Below are positions 53,461-61,940 of a stretch of DNA of 64,000 bases, piece by piece. This DNA comes from an uncultured Lachnospiraceae bacterium (GTDB lineage: Bacteria; Bacillota; Clostridia; Lachnospirales; Lachnospiraceae), in assembly GCA_947631685.1 (NCBI GenBank), contig CANRMI010000009.1, forward strand, positions 1 to 64,000, in the 5' to 3' direction. Position 1 is the first letter of the stretch; each line of letters begins with the position of its first letter. The notes beneath the pieces were generated by a model. That model was not told the origin of the DNA and made no database searches. It was given only the letters and a program-made list of their open reading frames with translations. Position numbers and translations under genes: made by a program.

Positions 53461-55035
53461 TTAAATAAACTTCATTTTTTTGACGGTATTGACAAATTCC
53501 ACATTGCTGCGGGTTCTGGAAAACATGTCCAAGATCCGGTCCGCCGCCTCGTCCGCCTTCATACCGTTTAACGCCTTACGCATGATATTGATGGCTTCCA
53601 GCTCCTCCTCGTTGAGCAGCAGATCCTCTCTCCTGGTGCCGGATTTCTGCAGATCGATAGCGGGGAATATCCTCTTTTCGGACAGCTTGCGGTCCAATAC
53701 CATTTCCATATTGCCCGTCCCCTTAAATTCCTCGTATACCACATCATCCATTTTGGAGCCGGTATCCACTAACGCCGTTGCCAGGATCGTCAGACTGCCG
53801 CCGTTGCGCAGATTGCGGGCCGCGCCAAAGAAGCGTTTGGGCATATGCAGGGCCGCCGGATCCAGACCGCCGGAAAGAGTCCTGCCGCTGGGCGGTACCA
53901 CCTGATTGTAGGCTCTTGTCAGCCTGGTAATACTGTCCAATAAGATCACCACATCCATACCGTGTTCTACCAGCCGCTTTGCCCGCTCTATCACCATTTC
54001 CGAAACTCTCTTATGATGCTCGGGCAATTCGTCAAAGGTAGAATAGATCACTTCCACATTGGGACCTTCGATCGCTTCCCGGATGTCGGTCACTTCCTCG
54101 GGACGCTCGTCTATCAGAAGAATGAGCATATGCATATTGGGCTCGTTACGCAATACAGACTTGGCTACCTGCTTTAACAGGGTGGTTTTGCCGGCCTTGG
54201 GAGGCGACACGATCATTCCCCTCTGCCCCTTGCCGATAGGACTGACCAGATCCATCACACGCATGGCGATGCTGGAACCGGGGCCCTCCAGTTTGATCCT
54301 TTCATCGGGGAAGATGGGCGTCATATCCTCAAAATTCCGCCTTTTGGAAGCCTCCTCCATCGTATAGCCGTTAATGCTTTTAATGTATAAGAGCGCGCTG
54401 AACTTCTCCTGCTGGGTTTTGGTCCGCTTGTTGCCCGTGAGCACATCCCCCGTCTTCAAGCCGAAACGCCGGATCTGACTGGGTGCCACATATACGTCGT
54501 TCTCGCCGGGCATATAATTGGCGCAGCGGATAAATCCGTAACCGTCCGGCATCACTTCCAGAATACCGTTAGCCTCTTCTCCGCTGTCCAGCTCAGCCGG
54601 AAAGCTGTTCATATCGTACACCGCGTTTCTGTCATACGGCGTACCGGCAGTTCTGTTCTCTCCGCCGGTCCTGACCGGAACCTGTCTTTTCTCATCCGCG
54701 CCCCTGTGCGTTTCCCCCTGCCTGTGTTCCTCTGCGGTCCTGCGTTCCGGCGCAGGTCTTTTCTCGTCAGGATTTGGCTGTTCTTCCACAGGGCTTCTTT
54801 TCTCCTGAGGCCTACGCTCTTCCACGGCGCTTTTCTTCTCCCGGGCTCTGTGTTCTTCCGCAGGGGTTTTCTCTTCCCCGCCTTTCTTGTCCTTTTCCCG
54901 CTTCTCCTGCTCGTCCAGCGCCAGCATAGCCTCGATCACATCTGCCTTTTTCATGGCAGAAACGCCCTTGATCCCTCTGATTTTGGCTATTTCCTTTAAA
55001 TCCACAAGCGCCAGTGATTCATATTTTTCTCTCAT
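53461..55035 (-). CDS. rho: Transcription termination factor Rho
   Basis: This 524-residue Rho has an N-terminal helical domain (1-38: LVDLKEIAKIRGIKG) and a long charged insert rich in Glu, Lys and Arg (about 40-130). The RNA-binding cold-shock-like domain follows (GILEVMPDGYGFIRC). The ATPase core has Walker A VSPPKAGKTTLL, Walker B LILLIDERPEEVTD and the Q-loop SGGLDPAALHMPKRFFGAARN. It is about 100 residues longer than E. coli Rho because of the insert. Its promoter overlaps the last codons of the GH43 gene. Confidence 0.97.
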   Translation of the reverse strand: MREKYESLALVDLKEIAKIRGIKGVSAMKKADVIEAMLALDEQEKREKDKKGGEEKTPAEEHRAREKKSAVEERRPQEKRSPVEEQPNPDEKRPAPERRTAEEHRQGETHRGADEKRQVPVRTGGENRTAGTPYDRNAVYDMNSFPAELDSGEEANGILEVMPDGYGFIRCANYMPGENDVYVAPSQIRRFGLKTGDVLTGNKRTKTQQEKFSALLYIKSINGYTMEEASKRRNFEDMTPIFPDERIKLEGPGSSIAMRVMDLVSPIGKGQRGMIVSPPKAGKTTLLKQVAKSVLRNEPNMHMLILLIDERPEEVTDIREAIEGPNVEVIYSTFDELPEHHKRVSEMVIERAKRLVEHGMDVVILLDSITRLTRAYNQVVPPSGRTLSGGLDPAALHMPKRFFGAARNLRNGGSLTILATALVDTGSKMDDVVYEEFKGTGNMEMVLDRKLSEKRIFPAIDLQKSGTRREDLLLNEEELEAINIMRKALNGMKADEAADRILDMFSRTRSNVEFVNTVKKMKFI

Positions 55036-55133
55036 TAATCTTAAAACCTCTCCTGATTTTTATCTTTTTTGCGGGGTAAAGCTTCCCATGTGGGAAAACA
55101 GATTTGTCAATGAATGATGCATAACATACAGTT

Positions 55134-55161
55134 ATTATATTACATTTTTACAAATTGTCAA
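55134..55161 (-). promoter_or_regulatory. rho promoter inside the end of the GH43 gene
   Basis: On the minus strand TTGACA (55156-55161), a 16-base spacer and TATAAT (55134-55139) match consensus fully. The -35 lies in the last codons of the GH43 gene. The rho leader of about 95 bases carries a TTCCCA/TGGGAA stem. Confidence 0.88.
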
Positions 55162-56692
55162 ATAAAAATGCGTCGGTTCTCAGGCAGCCGCCTCTGCCCT
55201 CTTCTTCATGAACGGCAAACAGTCCCGCTTTGACGCCCACCCAGCGTCCGGCAACAGCCTCCACGGCCTCTCCCACAGGAATAAAGTTTTCTCCGTCGTC
55301 ACTGTAACAGAAAGAGATCTCCTCCGCGTTTCTTACCAGCATTCGCAGATACACTACTTCTGTGCTTATTCCGGTCAAAGGCTTCCTACTTTCTCCCTGG
55401 CCGCTCCACTCTCCCGTACACTGCACCAGTTTACATCCTTCCGCGTCTTTCTGCAGAGCCAGCGCCGTATAGATACCGCCCAATGAAACCATACCGGCCA
55501 GATCTCCCTCTTCCAGCTCTGCCGTATACAGACGGCAGGTGATCTGAAATTCAGGCGCCGGCCATTTCTGCAAAAGCAGATTGCTCACATCGCACAGACG
55601 GGTATCAGACTCCTTGGGCTGCGCGTACAGCCTCAGACCGCCCTCTCCCAGACTGTACCAGTTCTTCCGGTAATTGGCGTTCCACTGCCACTGCAGGCCC
55701 AGGCGGTCTTCCGTAAAGCAGTCGGAATCTTCGGGAGAACAGACAGGAAAGCTGCCTCCCACATTCGGCTTTCGGTAACGCTCCACCGGCTCTCCGCAGC
55801 CGTTTTCATCCACATTGATACCCATTACCGGCCAGTCGTTCTCCCAGTGCATGGGCTGCAGATGAATGATCCTGCCCGCGCTCCCCACGTCCTGGAAATG
55901 GATAAACCAGTCCTCACCGGTGGGCGTGTCCACCCATGCGCCCTGGTGGGGGCCGTTGACCGCGCTTTTTCCCTGATGCAGCACGATTTTTTCTTCATAG
56001 GGGCCCCAGATATTTTTAGAGCGGAGCACTGTCTGCCAGCCGGGCTTTACGCCGCCCGCCGGCGCGAAAATATAATAATAGCCGTTTCTCTTATAAAGCT
56101 TGGGCCCCTCAATGGTGGGCTGGCTTACGCTGCCGTCAAAAATATGGTGTCCGTCATCCAATACCCCCGTACAGTCCGGCTCTATGGGAGAAAGGTGCAA
56201 GATACTTTTAAAACCGATCCTGCTTCTGGCAAAAGCCGTTACCATATAGGCCTTTCCGTCGTCGTCCCAAAAAGGACAGGGATCTATCCAGCCCGTCACT
56301 TTCCGTACACATACCGGCGCTTCCCAGCCCGCAAAGGGATCGCGGGTTCTGACCATAAAGATGCCCTCGTCGGGCATGGGGATCAGAATGTAATAGACGC
56401 CGTCGTGAAACCGGATAGCCGGCGCCCAGGCGCCGCAGCCGTGCATAGGTTTGTCATAATAATCAAAAGGCAGCTGCTCCATGGCGTAGCTGATCACCTT
56501 CCAGTTGACCAGATCCCTAGAATGCAGTACCGGTACCGACGGCGTGTTGCAGAAAGAAGAGGCCACCATAAAGTAGTCCTCCCCCACCCGGATCACATCG
56601 GGATCCGAATAGTCCGTATATAAAATGGGATTGGAATAGGTGCCGTCTCCATTGTCCCCGTTCCACATGCTTTTTCCGATCTTCCGTTCCAT
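55148..56692 (-). CDS. GH43-family glycosidase (beta-xylosidase/arabinofuranosidase-like)
   Basis: This 514-residue enzyme without signal peptide has a five-bladed GH43 propeller (about 15-310). The catalytic base is in TDYSDPDVIRVGEDYFMVAS, the pKa-modulating Asp in GWIDPCPFWDDDGKAYM and the acid Glu in TIEGPKLYKRNGYYYIF. A C-terminal beta-sandwich (about 325-510, GLQWQWNANYRKNWYSL) is typical of xylosidase-type GH43. It follows GH105 by 11 bases, so it probably trims arabinosyl or xylosyl side chains of rhamnogalacturonan fragments in the cytoplasm. AAAGGAGAG precedes the ATG. Confidence 0.92.
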   Translation of the reverse strand: MERKIGKSMWNGDNGDGTYSNPILYTDYSDPDVIRVGEDYFMVASSFCNTPSVPVLHSRDLVNWKVISYAMEQLPFDYYDKPMHGCGAWAPAIRFHDGVYYILIPMPDEGIFMVRTRDPFAGWEAPVCVRKVTGWIDPCPFWDDDGKAYMVTAFARSRIGFKSILHLSPIEPDCTGVLDDGHHIFDGSVSQPTIEGPKLYKRNGYYYIFAPAGGVKPGWQTVLRSKNIWGPYEEKIVLHQGKSAVNGPHQGAWVDTPTGEDWFIHFQDVGSAGRIIHLQPMHWENDWPVMGINVDENGCGEPVERYRKPNVGGSFPVCSPEDSDCFTEDRLGLQWQWNANYRKNWYSLGEGGLRLYAQPKESDTRLCDVSNLLLQKWPAPEFQITCRLYTAELEEGDLAGMVSLGGIYTALALQKDAEGCKLVQCTGEWSGQGESRKPLTGISTEVVYLRMLVRNAEEISFCYSDDGENFIPVGEAVEAVAGRWVGVKAGLFAVHEEEGRGGCLRTDAFLFDNL

Positions 56693-56703
56693 CTCGCTCT
56701 CCT

Positions 56704-57837
56704 TTACAGTCTCCTGATCTCGGTATAGGCCAGCAGAAAAGGCCCCACACCCTTAGCGTCATCTTCCACAATAGGCTCCGACATGTAGTAGGCAAAGGAA
56801 CCGTCCCTGCGGAGATTGTCCGCGGGCCCCAGGCCCGCCACCAGGCAGATGCCACCCAGATGCAGCTCTCCGTCCGTAGTCTTCATATATTTTTCCCGGA
56901 TGCCGTCAAAGGCTTTGATCCCATATTCCCTATAGGATTCCGGCAGATAACCCAGGCGCACGCCCCGCAGGATAGCGAAAGAAAGGATCGCGCTGCCGCT
57001 GGTTTCCAGATAATTGGGCTCCTTTCCTCCCAAAGCGGGAAGCTGATACCACATACCGCTCTCGTCCTGGTACTTTAACAGGGAATCCACCAGATCCTTA
57101 AATACCGCCTTTAACTCTTCGTACTCTTTTTCATAGCCTTCCGGCTCCGTTTTGGCTAGAGTATCCAAAAGCGCCATGGAATACCAGCCCAGGGCCCTCA
57201 GCCAGAAATTGGAAGAAAGTCCCGTTTCTTTATCGCACCAGAAAATGGATTTGGACGCGTCGTAACCGTGGTAGTAAAGCCCCGTCTTTTCATCCCGCAT
57301 ATATTTTACTACATTGGCAAACTGCCTGAAAATATCCGGATAATTCTTTTTATTGTTAAATCTGGTCTCATATTCCATGTAAAACGGCTGCCCCATGTAA
57401 AGACCGTCCAGCCAGACCTGATTGGGGTAGATCTTCTTATGCCAGAAATTTCCCTCCGCCGTCCTGGGCTGGTTCTGGATCTGGCTGTAGATCAGATCTA
57501 TGGCTTTTCTGTACTTTTCCTTACCGGTAATGTCATAGAGCTGGAACAGTGTCTTGCCCGCGTTCACATTGTCGATATTGAATTCCTCCACGGAGTAGCC
57601 GTCGATACTGCCGTCTTCCTTTACCCTATGATCGATAAAAGCATCCGCGAAATCCAGATATTTTTTCTCGTGTGTGGTATGATAGGTTTCCAACAGGGCC
57701 AGTATCATGCACCCGTCTATGTAGTTCCAGCCGGCTTTCAGTCCATGCTTTGCCTTTTCAATGTTCCAAACCGGCACATCCAGTGTACTTTTCTCAATCA
57801 ATTCATCAATATACTGCTCTATTACAGGTAATCTCAT
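56704..57837 (-). CDS. GH105 unsaturated rhamnogalacturonyl hydrolase
   Basis: This 377-residue (alpha/alpha)6-barrel enzyme of the YteR/YesR family releases unsaturated galacturonate from the ends of rhamnogalacturonan-lyase products. The catalytic Asp is in QVWLDGLYMGQPFYMEYE, with FWLRALGWYSMAL and ETSGSAILSFAILRGVR as further family blocks. There is no signal peptide, so it acts on imported oligosaccharide. Its product feeds KduI/DhuI and the operon at 3.5-8 kb. AAGGAGG precedes the ATG. It has its own promoter and operator-like repeats. Confidence 0.93.
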   Translation of the reverse strand: MRLPVIEQYIDELIEKSTLDVPVWNIEKAKHGLKAGWNYIDGCMILALLETYHTTHEKKYLDFADAFIDHRVKEDGSIDGYSVEEFNIDNVNAGKTLFQLYDITGKEKYRKAIDLIYSQIQNQPRTAEGNFWHKKIYPNQVWLDGLYMGQPFYMEYETRFNNKKNYPDIFRQFANVVKYMRDEKTGLYYHGYDASKSIFWCDKETGLSSNFWLRALGWYSMALLDTLAKTEPEGYEKEYEELKAVFKDLVDSLLKYQDESGMWYQLPALGGKEPNYLETSGSAILSFAILRGVRLGYLPESYREYGIKAFDGIREKYMKTTDGELHLGGICLVAGLGPADNLRRDGSFAYYMSEPIVEDDAKGVGPFLLAYTEIRRL

Positions 57838-57855
57838 AGGCCGCCTCCTTGGGAA

Positions 57856-57892
57856 TGATATATCAATATGCCTTTATTTTACCGATAAAGGC
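57856..57892. promoter_or_regulatory. Operator-like inverted repeats at the GH105 promoter
   Basis: GCCTTTAT (57870-57877) and ATAAAGGC (57885-57892) form a perfect 8-base inverted repeat with a 7-base centre, covering the GH105 -10 box. A second 10-base palindrome TGATATATCA lies at 57856-57865, just downstream of the start point. Both fit repressor sites. Confidence 0.55.
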
Positions 57893-57904
57893 GGCCGTCG
57901 TCAA
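57876..57904 (-). promoter_or_regulatory. Promoter of the GH105-GH43 operon
   Basis: On the minus strand TTGACG (57899-57904), a 17-base spacer and TAAAAT (57876-57881) lie about 40 bases before the GH105 start. Confidence 0.78.
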
Positions 57905-57922
57905 TCTTATTGGGAAGAGATT

Positions 57923-57951
57923 TTGCAATTTTATCCATATGGTGATACAAT
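57923..57951 (+). promoter_or_regulatory. Promoter of the glycosyltransferase-PlsY pair
   Basis: TTGCAA (57923-57928), a 17-base spacer and TACAAT (57946-57951) lie about 58 bases before the glycosyltransferase start. Confidence 0.8.
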
Positions 57952-58008
57952 AGGGGAGTATACAAAAGCACTGAACCATAACACTGTTAAGGAAAAAGGT
58001 CCCTGAAC

Positions 58009-59136
58009 ATGAAAGTACTGATTCTTTCTTCCGCCACGGGCGGCGGACACAACGCGGCGGGAGCCGCCATAAAAGAGGCTCTTCTGCAAAACGGATGTGA
58101 GGTTGATTTTCTGGATATGTTTTCTCTCTCCAGCGAGCGTACCGCCCGTCTGGTAGGCCAGGCCTATATCAAGTTAGCAAGCAGACTGCCCAGGGCTTTC
58201 GGCCTGCTGTACAAGGCGGGAAGCGTTATCAGCTCTTCCAGATACAAGTCCCCGGTCTATTTTGCCAACGGACTCATGGCCCGCAAGCTGAACAGGCATC
58301 TGCTGGAACATGACTATGACGCCGTGATCATGCCCCATTTGTTTCCGGCGGAGACTCTTACCTACATGAAGCGGCACCATATGAAGGTTCCCATGACGAT
58401 AGCCGTTTCCACGGATTATACCTGTATTCCTTTCTGGGAAGAGACCAACTGCGATTACTATGTGATTCCCCACGAGGACCTGACCGCGGAATACATTGAA
58501 AGAGGGATCCCGGGCGAAAAGCTCCTTCCCCTTGGAATCCCCGTAAAAGCCGCTTTTTTAAACCGTACGAAGCAGGACGACGCCAGAAAAGCCCTCAACC
58601 TCCCCTGCGGCATCCCCATGTATCTGATCATGAGCGGCAGCATGGGCTTCGGCAAGATCCATCTGTTTGCCTATGAACTGTCCCGCCGGTTACGAAACGG
58701 CGAGCAGATCGTCATTATCTGCGGCAACAATACCAAATTGCGAAACACCCTGCAGAGGGAGTTTTCCCATAATCCCAATGTACACGTATTGGGATACACC
58801 GAACAGGTGGCGGAGTATATGGCGGCCTGCGATGTGATCTATACCAAACCGGGGGGATTAACCACCACGGAGGCTTTGCAGATGAACATCCCCATTGTCC
58901 ACACGGCGCCCATTCCCGGCTGTGAGACCAAAAACAGGGAATTCTTCACTGCCAGGGGCATGTCCATTGGCGCCCAGCACATCCGCTCCCAGATCAGGCA
59001 GGGGATGCTGCTGGTAGAAAATGAAGCGGTCCGCCTGGGTATGCAGTCCGCCCAGCGCAGCCATACGCCGTCTGATCCGGCGGGCGCTATCTTTACATTT
59101 TTAAACAATACCATCGAGAAAAGGAGCGCGTTATGA
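58009..59136 (+). CDS. Glycolipid glycosyltransferase, MGDG-synthase/UgtP-like (GT28)
   Basis: This 375-residue enzyme of the MGDG synthase family transfers a sugar from a UDP-sugar to diacylglycerol. It has the N-terminal SSATGGGHNAAGAAIKEAL, a donor-binding C-terminal domain with YLIMSGSMGFGKI, and the nucleotide-sugar block YTKPGGLTTTEALQMNIPIV. It is cytoplasmic, bound to the membrane face. Its stop overlaps the start of the PlsY-like gene by four bases (ATGA), so the two are coupled; both act on lipid precursors. Confidence 0.92.
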   Translation: MKVLILSSATGGGHNAAGAAIKEALLQNGCEVDFLDMFSLSSERTARLVGQAYIKLASRLPRAFGLLYKAGSVISSSRYKSPVYFANGLMARKLNRHLLEHDYDAVIMPHLFPAETLTYMKRHHMKVPMTIAVSTDYTCIPFWEETNCDYYVIPHEDLTAEYIERGIPGEKLLPLGIPVKAAFLNRTKQDDARKALNLPCGIPMYLIMSGSMGFGKIHLFAYELSRRLRNGEQIVIICGNNTKLRNTLQREFSHNPNVHVLGYTEQVAEYMAACDVIYTKPGGLTTTEALQMNIPIVHTAPIPGCETKNREFFTARGMSIGAQHIRSQIRQGMLLVENEAVRLGMQSAQRSHTPSDPAGAIFTFLNNTIEKRSAL

Positions 59137-59756
59137 ATATGATAATGCCCTATCTTGTCTACATTTTCATAGGCTACTGCTCCGGCAGCGTACTCTACGC
59201 CTATCTGCTGCCCATGCTCTTGAAGCATATCGATGTCAGGGAGCTTTCCCCTGATGGAAATCCTGGCAGCGCCAACGCGTTTTTGTACGCCGGGATCCCC
59301 GTAGGTATATTGAGTATTCTCTGCGAGCTTTTAAAGGGCGCTCTTCCCGTCTGGGCGGCCGCAAAAAGCCTGGAGATCTCCCACTGGCTCTTTGCCTTTG
59401 TCATGGCCGCGCCCGTAGCCGGACACGCCTTTCCCCTGTTTGATAAAAAACACAAAGGAGGCAAGGCTATTGCCGTGTCCTTTGGCGTCCTGCTGGGGCT
59501 CTACCCCTATCTGATGCCTGTCCTGACACTGGCTTTCCTCTACCTCCTGTTTTCTCTGGTCGTTGTGATCACGCCCCACTTTTTCCGCTCGGTGGTGACG
59601 TTTTTACTCTTTTCCCTCTGCTGCCTTCTGGGCGGCAGACAGCCCGCCTCCGTCACTCTGGGCTGCTTTCTGCTCTCTTTTCTGGTAGTCAGCCGGCACT
59701 TTGCCCGCTACCAGGGAGAAAAACCCGCTCTGCAGCTGCTGCACCGCCGGACTTAA
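59133..59756 (+). CDS. PlsY-like glycerol-3-phosphate acyltransferase family protein
   Basis: This 207-residue membrane protein has about six hydrophobic segments. It has PlsY motifs in modified form: GYCSGSVLYAYLL (motif 1), DGNPGSANAF in place of the usual GATN loop (motif 2), and HAFPLFDKKHKGGKAIAVSFG (motif 3). PlsY moves acyl groups from acyl-phosphate to glycerol 3-phosphate. The altered loop and the pairing with a glycolipid transferase suggest a paralogue rather than the housekeeping copy. AAGGAG precedes the ATG. Confidence 0.85.
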   Translation: MNMIMPYLVYIFIGYCSGSVLYAYLLPMLLKHIDVRELSPDGNPGSANAFLYAGIPVGILSILCELLKGALPVWAAAKSLEISHWLFAFVMAAPVAGHAFPLFDKKHKGGKAIAVSFGVLLGLYPYLMPVLTLAFLYLLFSLVVVITPHFFRSVVTFLLFSLCCLLGGRQPASVTLGCFLLSFLVVSRHFARYQGEKPALQLLHRRT

Positions 59757-59801
59757 CGGGCTTCTTCTCAGGCTCAGACCGGCCCGCGGGCATCTGCGCT
59801 C

Positions 59802-60482
59802 TTATCCCACTTTATACCCGCTGCCCCACACTACTTTCAGATACCGGGGCTGCCTGGGATCTTCTTCTATCTTTTCCCGGATGTGCCTGATATGCACCGC
59901 GATGGTATTGTCCGCCCCAATGGCTTTCATATGCCAGATGGATTCATAAATATCCTCTATGGAAAATACCTTTCCCCTCTGCTGCACCAGAAGACGCAGT
60001 ATCTTATATTCAATGGGCGTCAGACGCACTTCCCTGCCCTCTACGGACACACTTCTCCTCTCATCATCCACCACCAGGCCGTTGACGCGGTAAATATGCT
60101 CGATATTGGCAGACAGATTGGAAAACTGAGTATAGCGCCGCAGCTGGGACTTGATCCTGGCCAGCAATTCCAGGGGATTGCAGGGATATGTCACATAGTC
60201 GTCCGCTCCCGCTTCCAGCGCTTGTATTTTAGCCAGTTCCCCATCCTCTGTGGAAAGTATGATAATGGGCAGGCTGTTGACAGTCCTGATCTTCCTTAAC
60301 AGCTCCGTTCCACCCGCGAAAACCACGTCCGCTACAAGGAGCTGTATCTGCTCATCTTCCATATATTTCCAGAACTGCTTCGCGCTTTGGGCCTCTAAGA
60401 TCTCGTGCCCCTCCCCTGCCAGCAGCGGCCGCATCATTTTTATGATCCCTGCGTCAGAATGATAAAACAAAATACTGCTCAT
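59802..60482 (-). CDS. OmpR-family response regulator with atypical receiver
   Basis: This 226-residue protein has a receiver domain (1-118) and a winged-helix OmpR/PhoB DNA-binding domain (about 130-226: VRLTPIEYKILRLLVQQRGK, ending YLKVVWGSGYKVG). The receiver keeps an Asp at the usual phosphorylation place (LLVADVVF). However, the N-terminal acidic pair is missing (ILFYHSDAG), and the conserved Lys is Tyr (DDYVTYPCNP). It may therefore not be phosphorylated in the normal way. No sensor kinase is adjacent. It ends near the convergent PlsY-like gene. Confidence 0.9.
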   Translation of the reverse strand: MSSILFYHSDAGIIKMMRPLLAGEGHEILEAQSAKQFWKYMEDEQIQLLVADVVFAGGTELLRKIRTVNSLPIIILSTEDGELAKIQALEAGADDYVTYPCNPLELLARIKSQLRRYTQFSNLSANIEHIYRVNGLVVDDERRSVSVEGREVRLTPIEYKILRLLVQQRGKVFSIEDIYESIWHMKAIGADNTIAVHIRHIREKIEEDPRQPRYLKVVWGSGYKVG

Positions 60483-60574
60483 AGGCCTTCCACTCCTTTT
60501 CCCATATCTTAAAGCGGCGTTTTTTCATAGCTGTATCCGAAATGTAACAAATTTGTATCCTCATCCATTTTTCT

Positions 60575-61309
60575 TTACAGATAGACCGTCAGATCCATAC
60601 TTTCCAGCAGCGCTTCCGTTTCCTCTTCACCAAAGCCGCTGAAATCCAGTATCAGCTCATAATCCCCTACGGCCACAGCGGCATGGATTTCCCCGCCCTC
60701 CACCGAATCCACCAGCTTATAGGTAAAGCCCTGGTCCGTGGTATAGAGCCGCTCGTTTTCCACTCCACCCGCGTAGCTGATTGCGAAGGCATGGCCTTCG
60801 GTCCCGCTGTAGTCATACTGATGAAACAGGATGCGCTTCTCCCCCGCTTCCAGCCGGGTAAGGATCTCCTGCTCCCCCAGGGACTGGTATTCCTTCAGTG
60901 TCCATCCGCCCACTAGAGAGGCATCCGGCTCCGTCAGCGGACACAATACCTCTTCAGACCGCTTGTTCTCAGACTGCTTTTCCTCACTTTGCTCTGCCGC
61001 TTCGGCTTGGGCTCCGTCAAACGCCGCCTCTTCCGTTCCGCCTTGTGTCAGCGCGTTTCTCATGTCTATGGTCTGAAATCCATTCTCATCCGTTCGAATG
61101 ATGCTCTTTGCATAACCTGTCGCTGCCACCCCCCCTAGGGCGCAAATGACGAACATGCCTCCCGCAACGGCCGCTGCGGCTACATTTCGCTTTCCACGGC
61201 CGTCAAAACCGCCGATTTTCTGTTTCCGACCGGCCGCTTCCCGCATCACAAACTCCGGAACGGGGATAGCGTCTACAGCCTTCCTATAGCTTTCCCTAAA
61301 ATTCTTCAA
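60575..61309 (-). CDS. Membrane anti-sigma-like protein (DUF4367-like)
   Basis: This 244-residue protein has a short cytoplasmic N-part (about 1-40), one membrane segment (VAAAAVAGGMFVICALGGVAA, about 43-65) and an extracellular part. The last contains a Glu/Ser-rich linker and a C-terminal beta domain (HAFAISYAGGVENERLYTT, VGDYELILDFSGF). It overlaps the ECF sigma gene by 14 bases, so an anti-sigma role is likely. The N-part shows no zinc-binding motif. Confidence 0.8.
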   Translation of the reverse strand: MKNFRESYRKAVDAIPVPEFVMREAAGRKQKIGGFDGRGKRNVAAAAVAGGMFVICALGGVAATGYAKSIIRTDENGFQTIDMRNALTQGGTEEAAFDGAQAEAAEQSEEKQSENKRSEEVLCPLTEPDASLVGGWTLKEYQSLGEQEILTRLEAGEKRILFHQYDYSGTEGHAFAISYAGGVENERLYTTDQGFTYKLVDSVEGGEIHAAVAVGDYELILDFSGFGEEETEALLESMDLTVYL

Positions 61310-61847
61310 AGCAATATTCCTCCTGCAGTTTCCGTTTCAGGATCCTTCTTCCTCTCGTCAAAAGAGAGGTCACGGTGGACTCCTGCTTTTCCAGGATCTC
61401 CGCGATTTCCTTTACGGCCAATTCCTCATAGTAAAAAAGATGGATGACTTCCCTATATTTATCCGGCAGCTCCAGAACCGCCTGCAGCAGCTCCCTGCTC
61501 TGCTCATCCTTCAGGTAAGAGGACTCCGCCGTCTCCCCACAAACGTCTCCCGCCCTTTCTTCTCCTTCCGGCAGCGTCACCCGGCGCTTTACCCAGGGGG
61601 ACCTCCAGAGCTTTCTGCAGCAATTCAGGGTAACTTTAATAAACCAGGCTTTCTCATGCTCCCTGCTCTCAAACTCCATACCGGATTTCATATAGCGGAA
61701 AAAGACCTCCTGCACAATGTCCTCCGCATCGGCAGTATTTTTCATTTGCAGAAACGCGATCCGATAAAGTGTGGGGAAATAGGTTTCTATGGTATGCTGC
61801 AGCGACTCCCTGTTTCGTCCGCCTTCCTCTTTCGCTAAATCACTCAT
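61296..61847 (-). CDS. ECF-type RNA polymerase sigma factor
   Basis: This 183-residue sigma-70 ECF factor has region 2 (about 25-95: LYRIAFLQMKNTADAEDIVQ, EKAWFIKVTLNCCRKLW) and region 4 (about 115-175: LPDKYREVIHLFYYEELAVK, EIAEILEKQESTVTSLLTRG). I chose the ATG at 61847, six bases after AGAGG, over the ATG at 61868, which has no clear site. It is co-transcribed with the membrane protein that is its probable anti-sigma factor. The stimulus is unknown. Confidence 0.92.
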   Translation of the reverse strand: MSDLAKEEGGRNRESLQHTIETYFPTLYRIAFLQMKNTADAEDIVQEVFFRYMKSGMEFESREHEKAWFIKVTLNCCRKLWRSPWVKRRVTLPEGEERAGDVCGETAESSYLKDEQSRELLQAVLELPDKYREVIHLFYYEELAVKEIAEILEKQESTVTSLLTRGRRILKRKLQEEYCFEEF

Positions 61848-61897
61848 TTTGGTCCTCTTATCGTACATTTACATCTTTAATATCCCTCTGCCCATAA

Positions 61898-61935
61898 AAA
61901 AACTGCAAAAATCCTTGTCTTTTTTTGCAGTTTTT
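61898..61935. terminator. Bidirectional terminator
   Basis: AAACTGCAAAAA (61900-61911) pairs with TTTTTTGCAGTTT (about 61921-61933), giving A-runs and T-runs on both sides. It lies just past the stop of the VanZ-like gene on the minus strand. Confidence 0.82.
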
Positions 61936-61940
61936 GTTCT

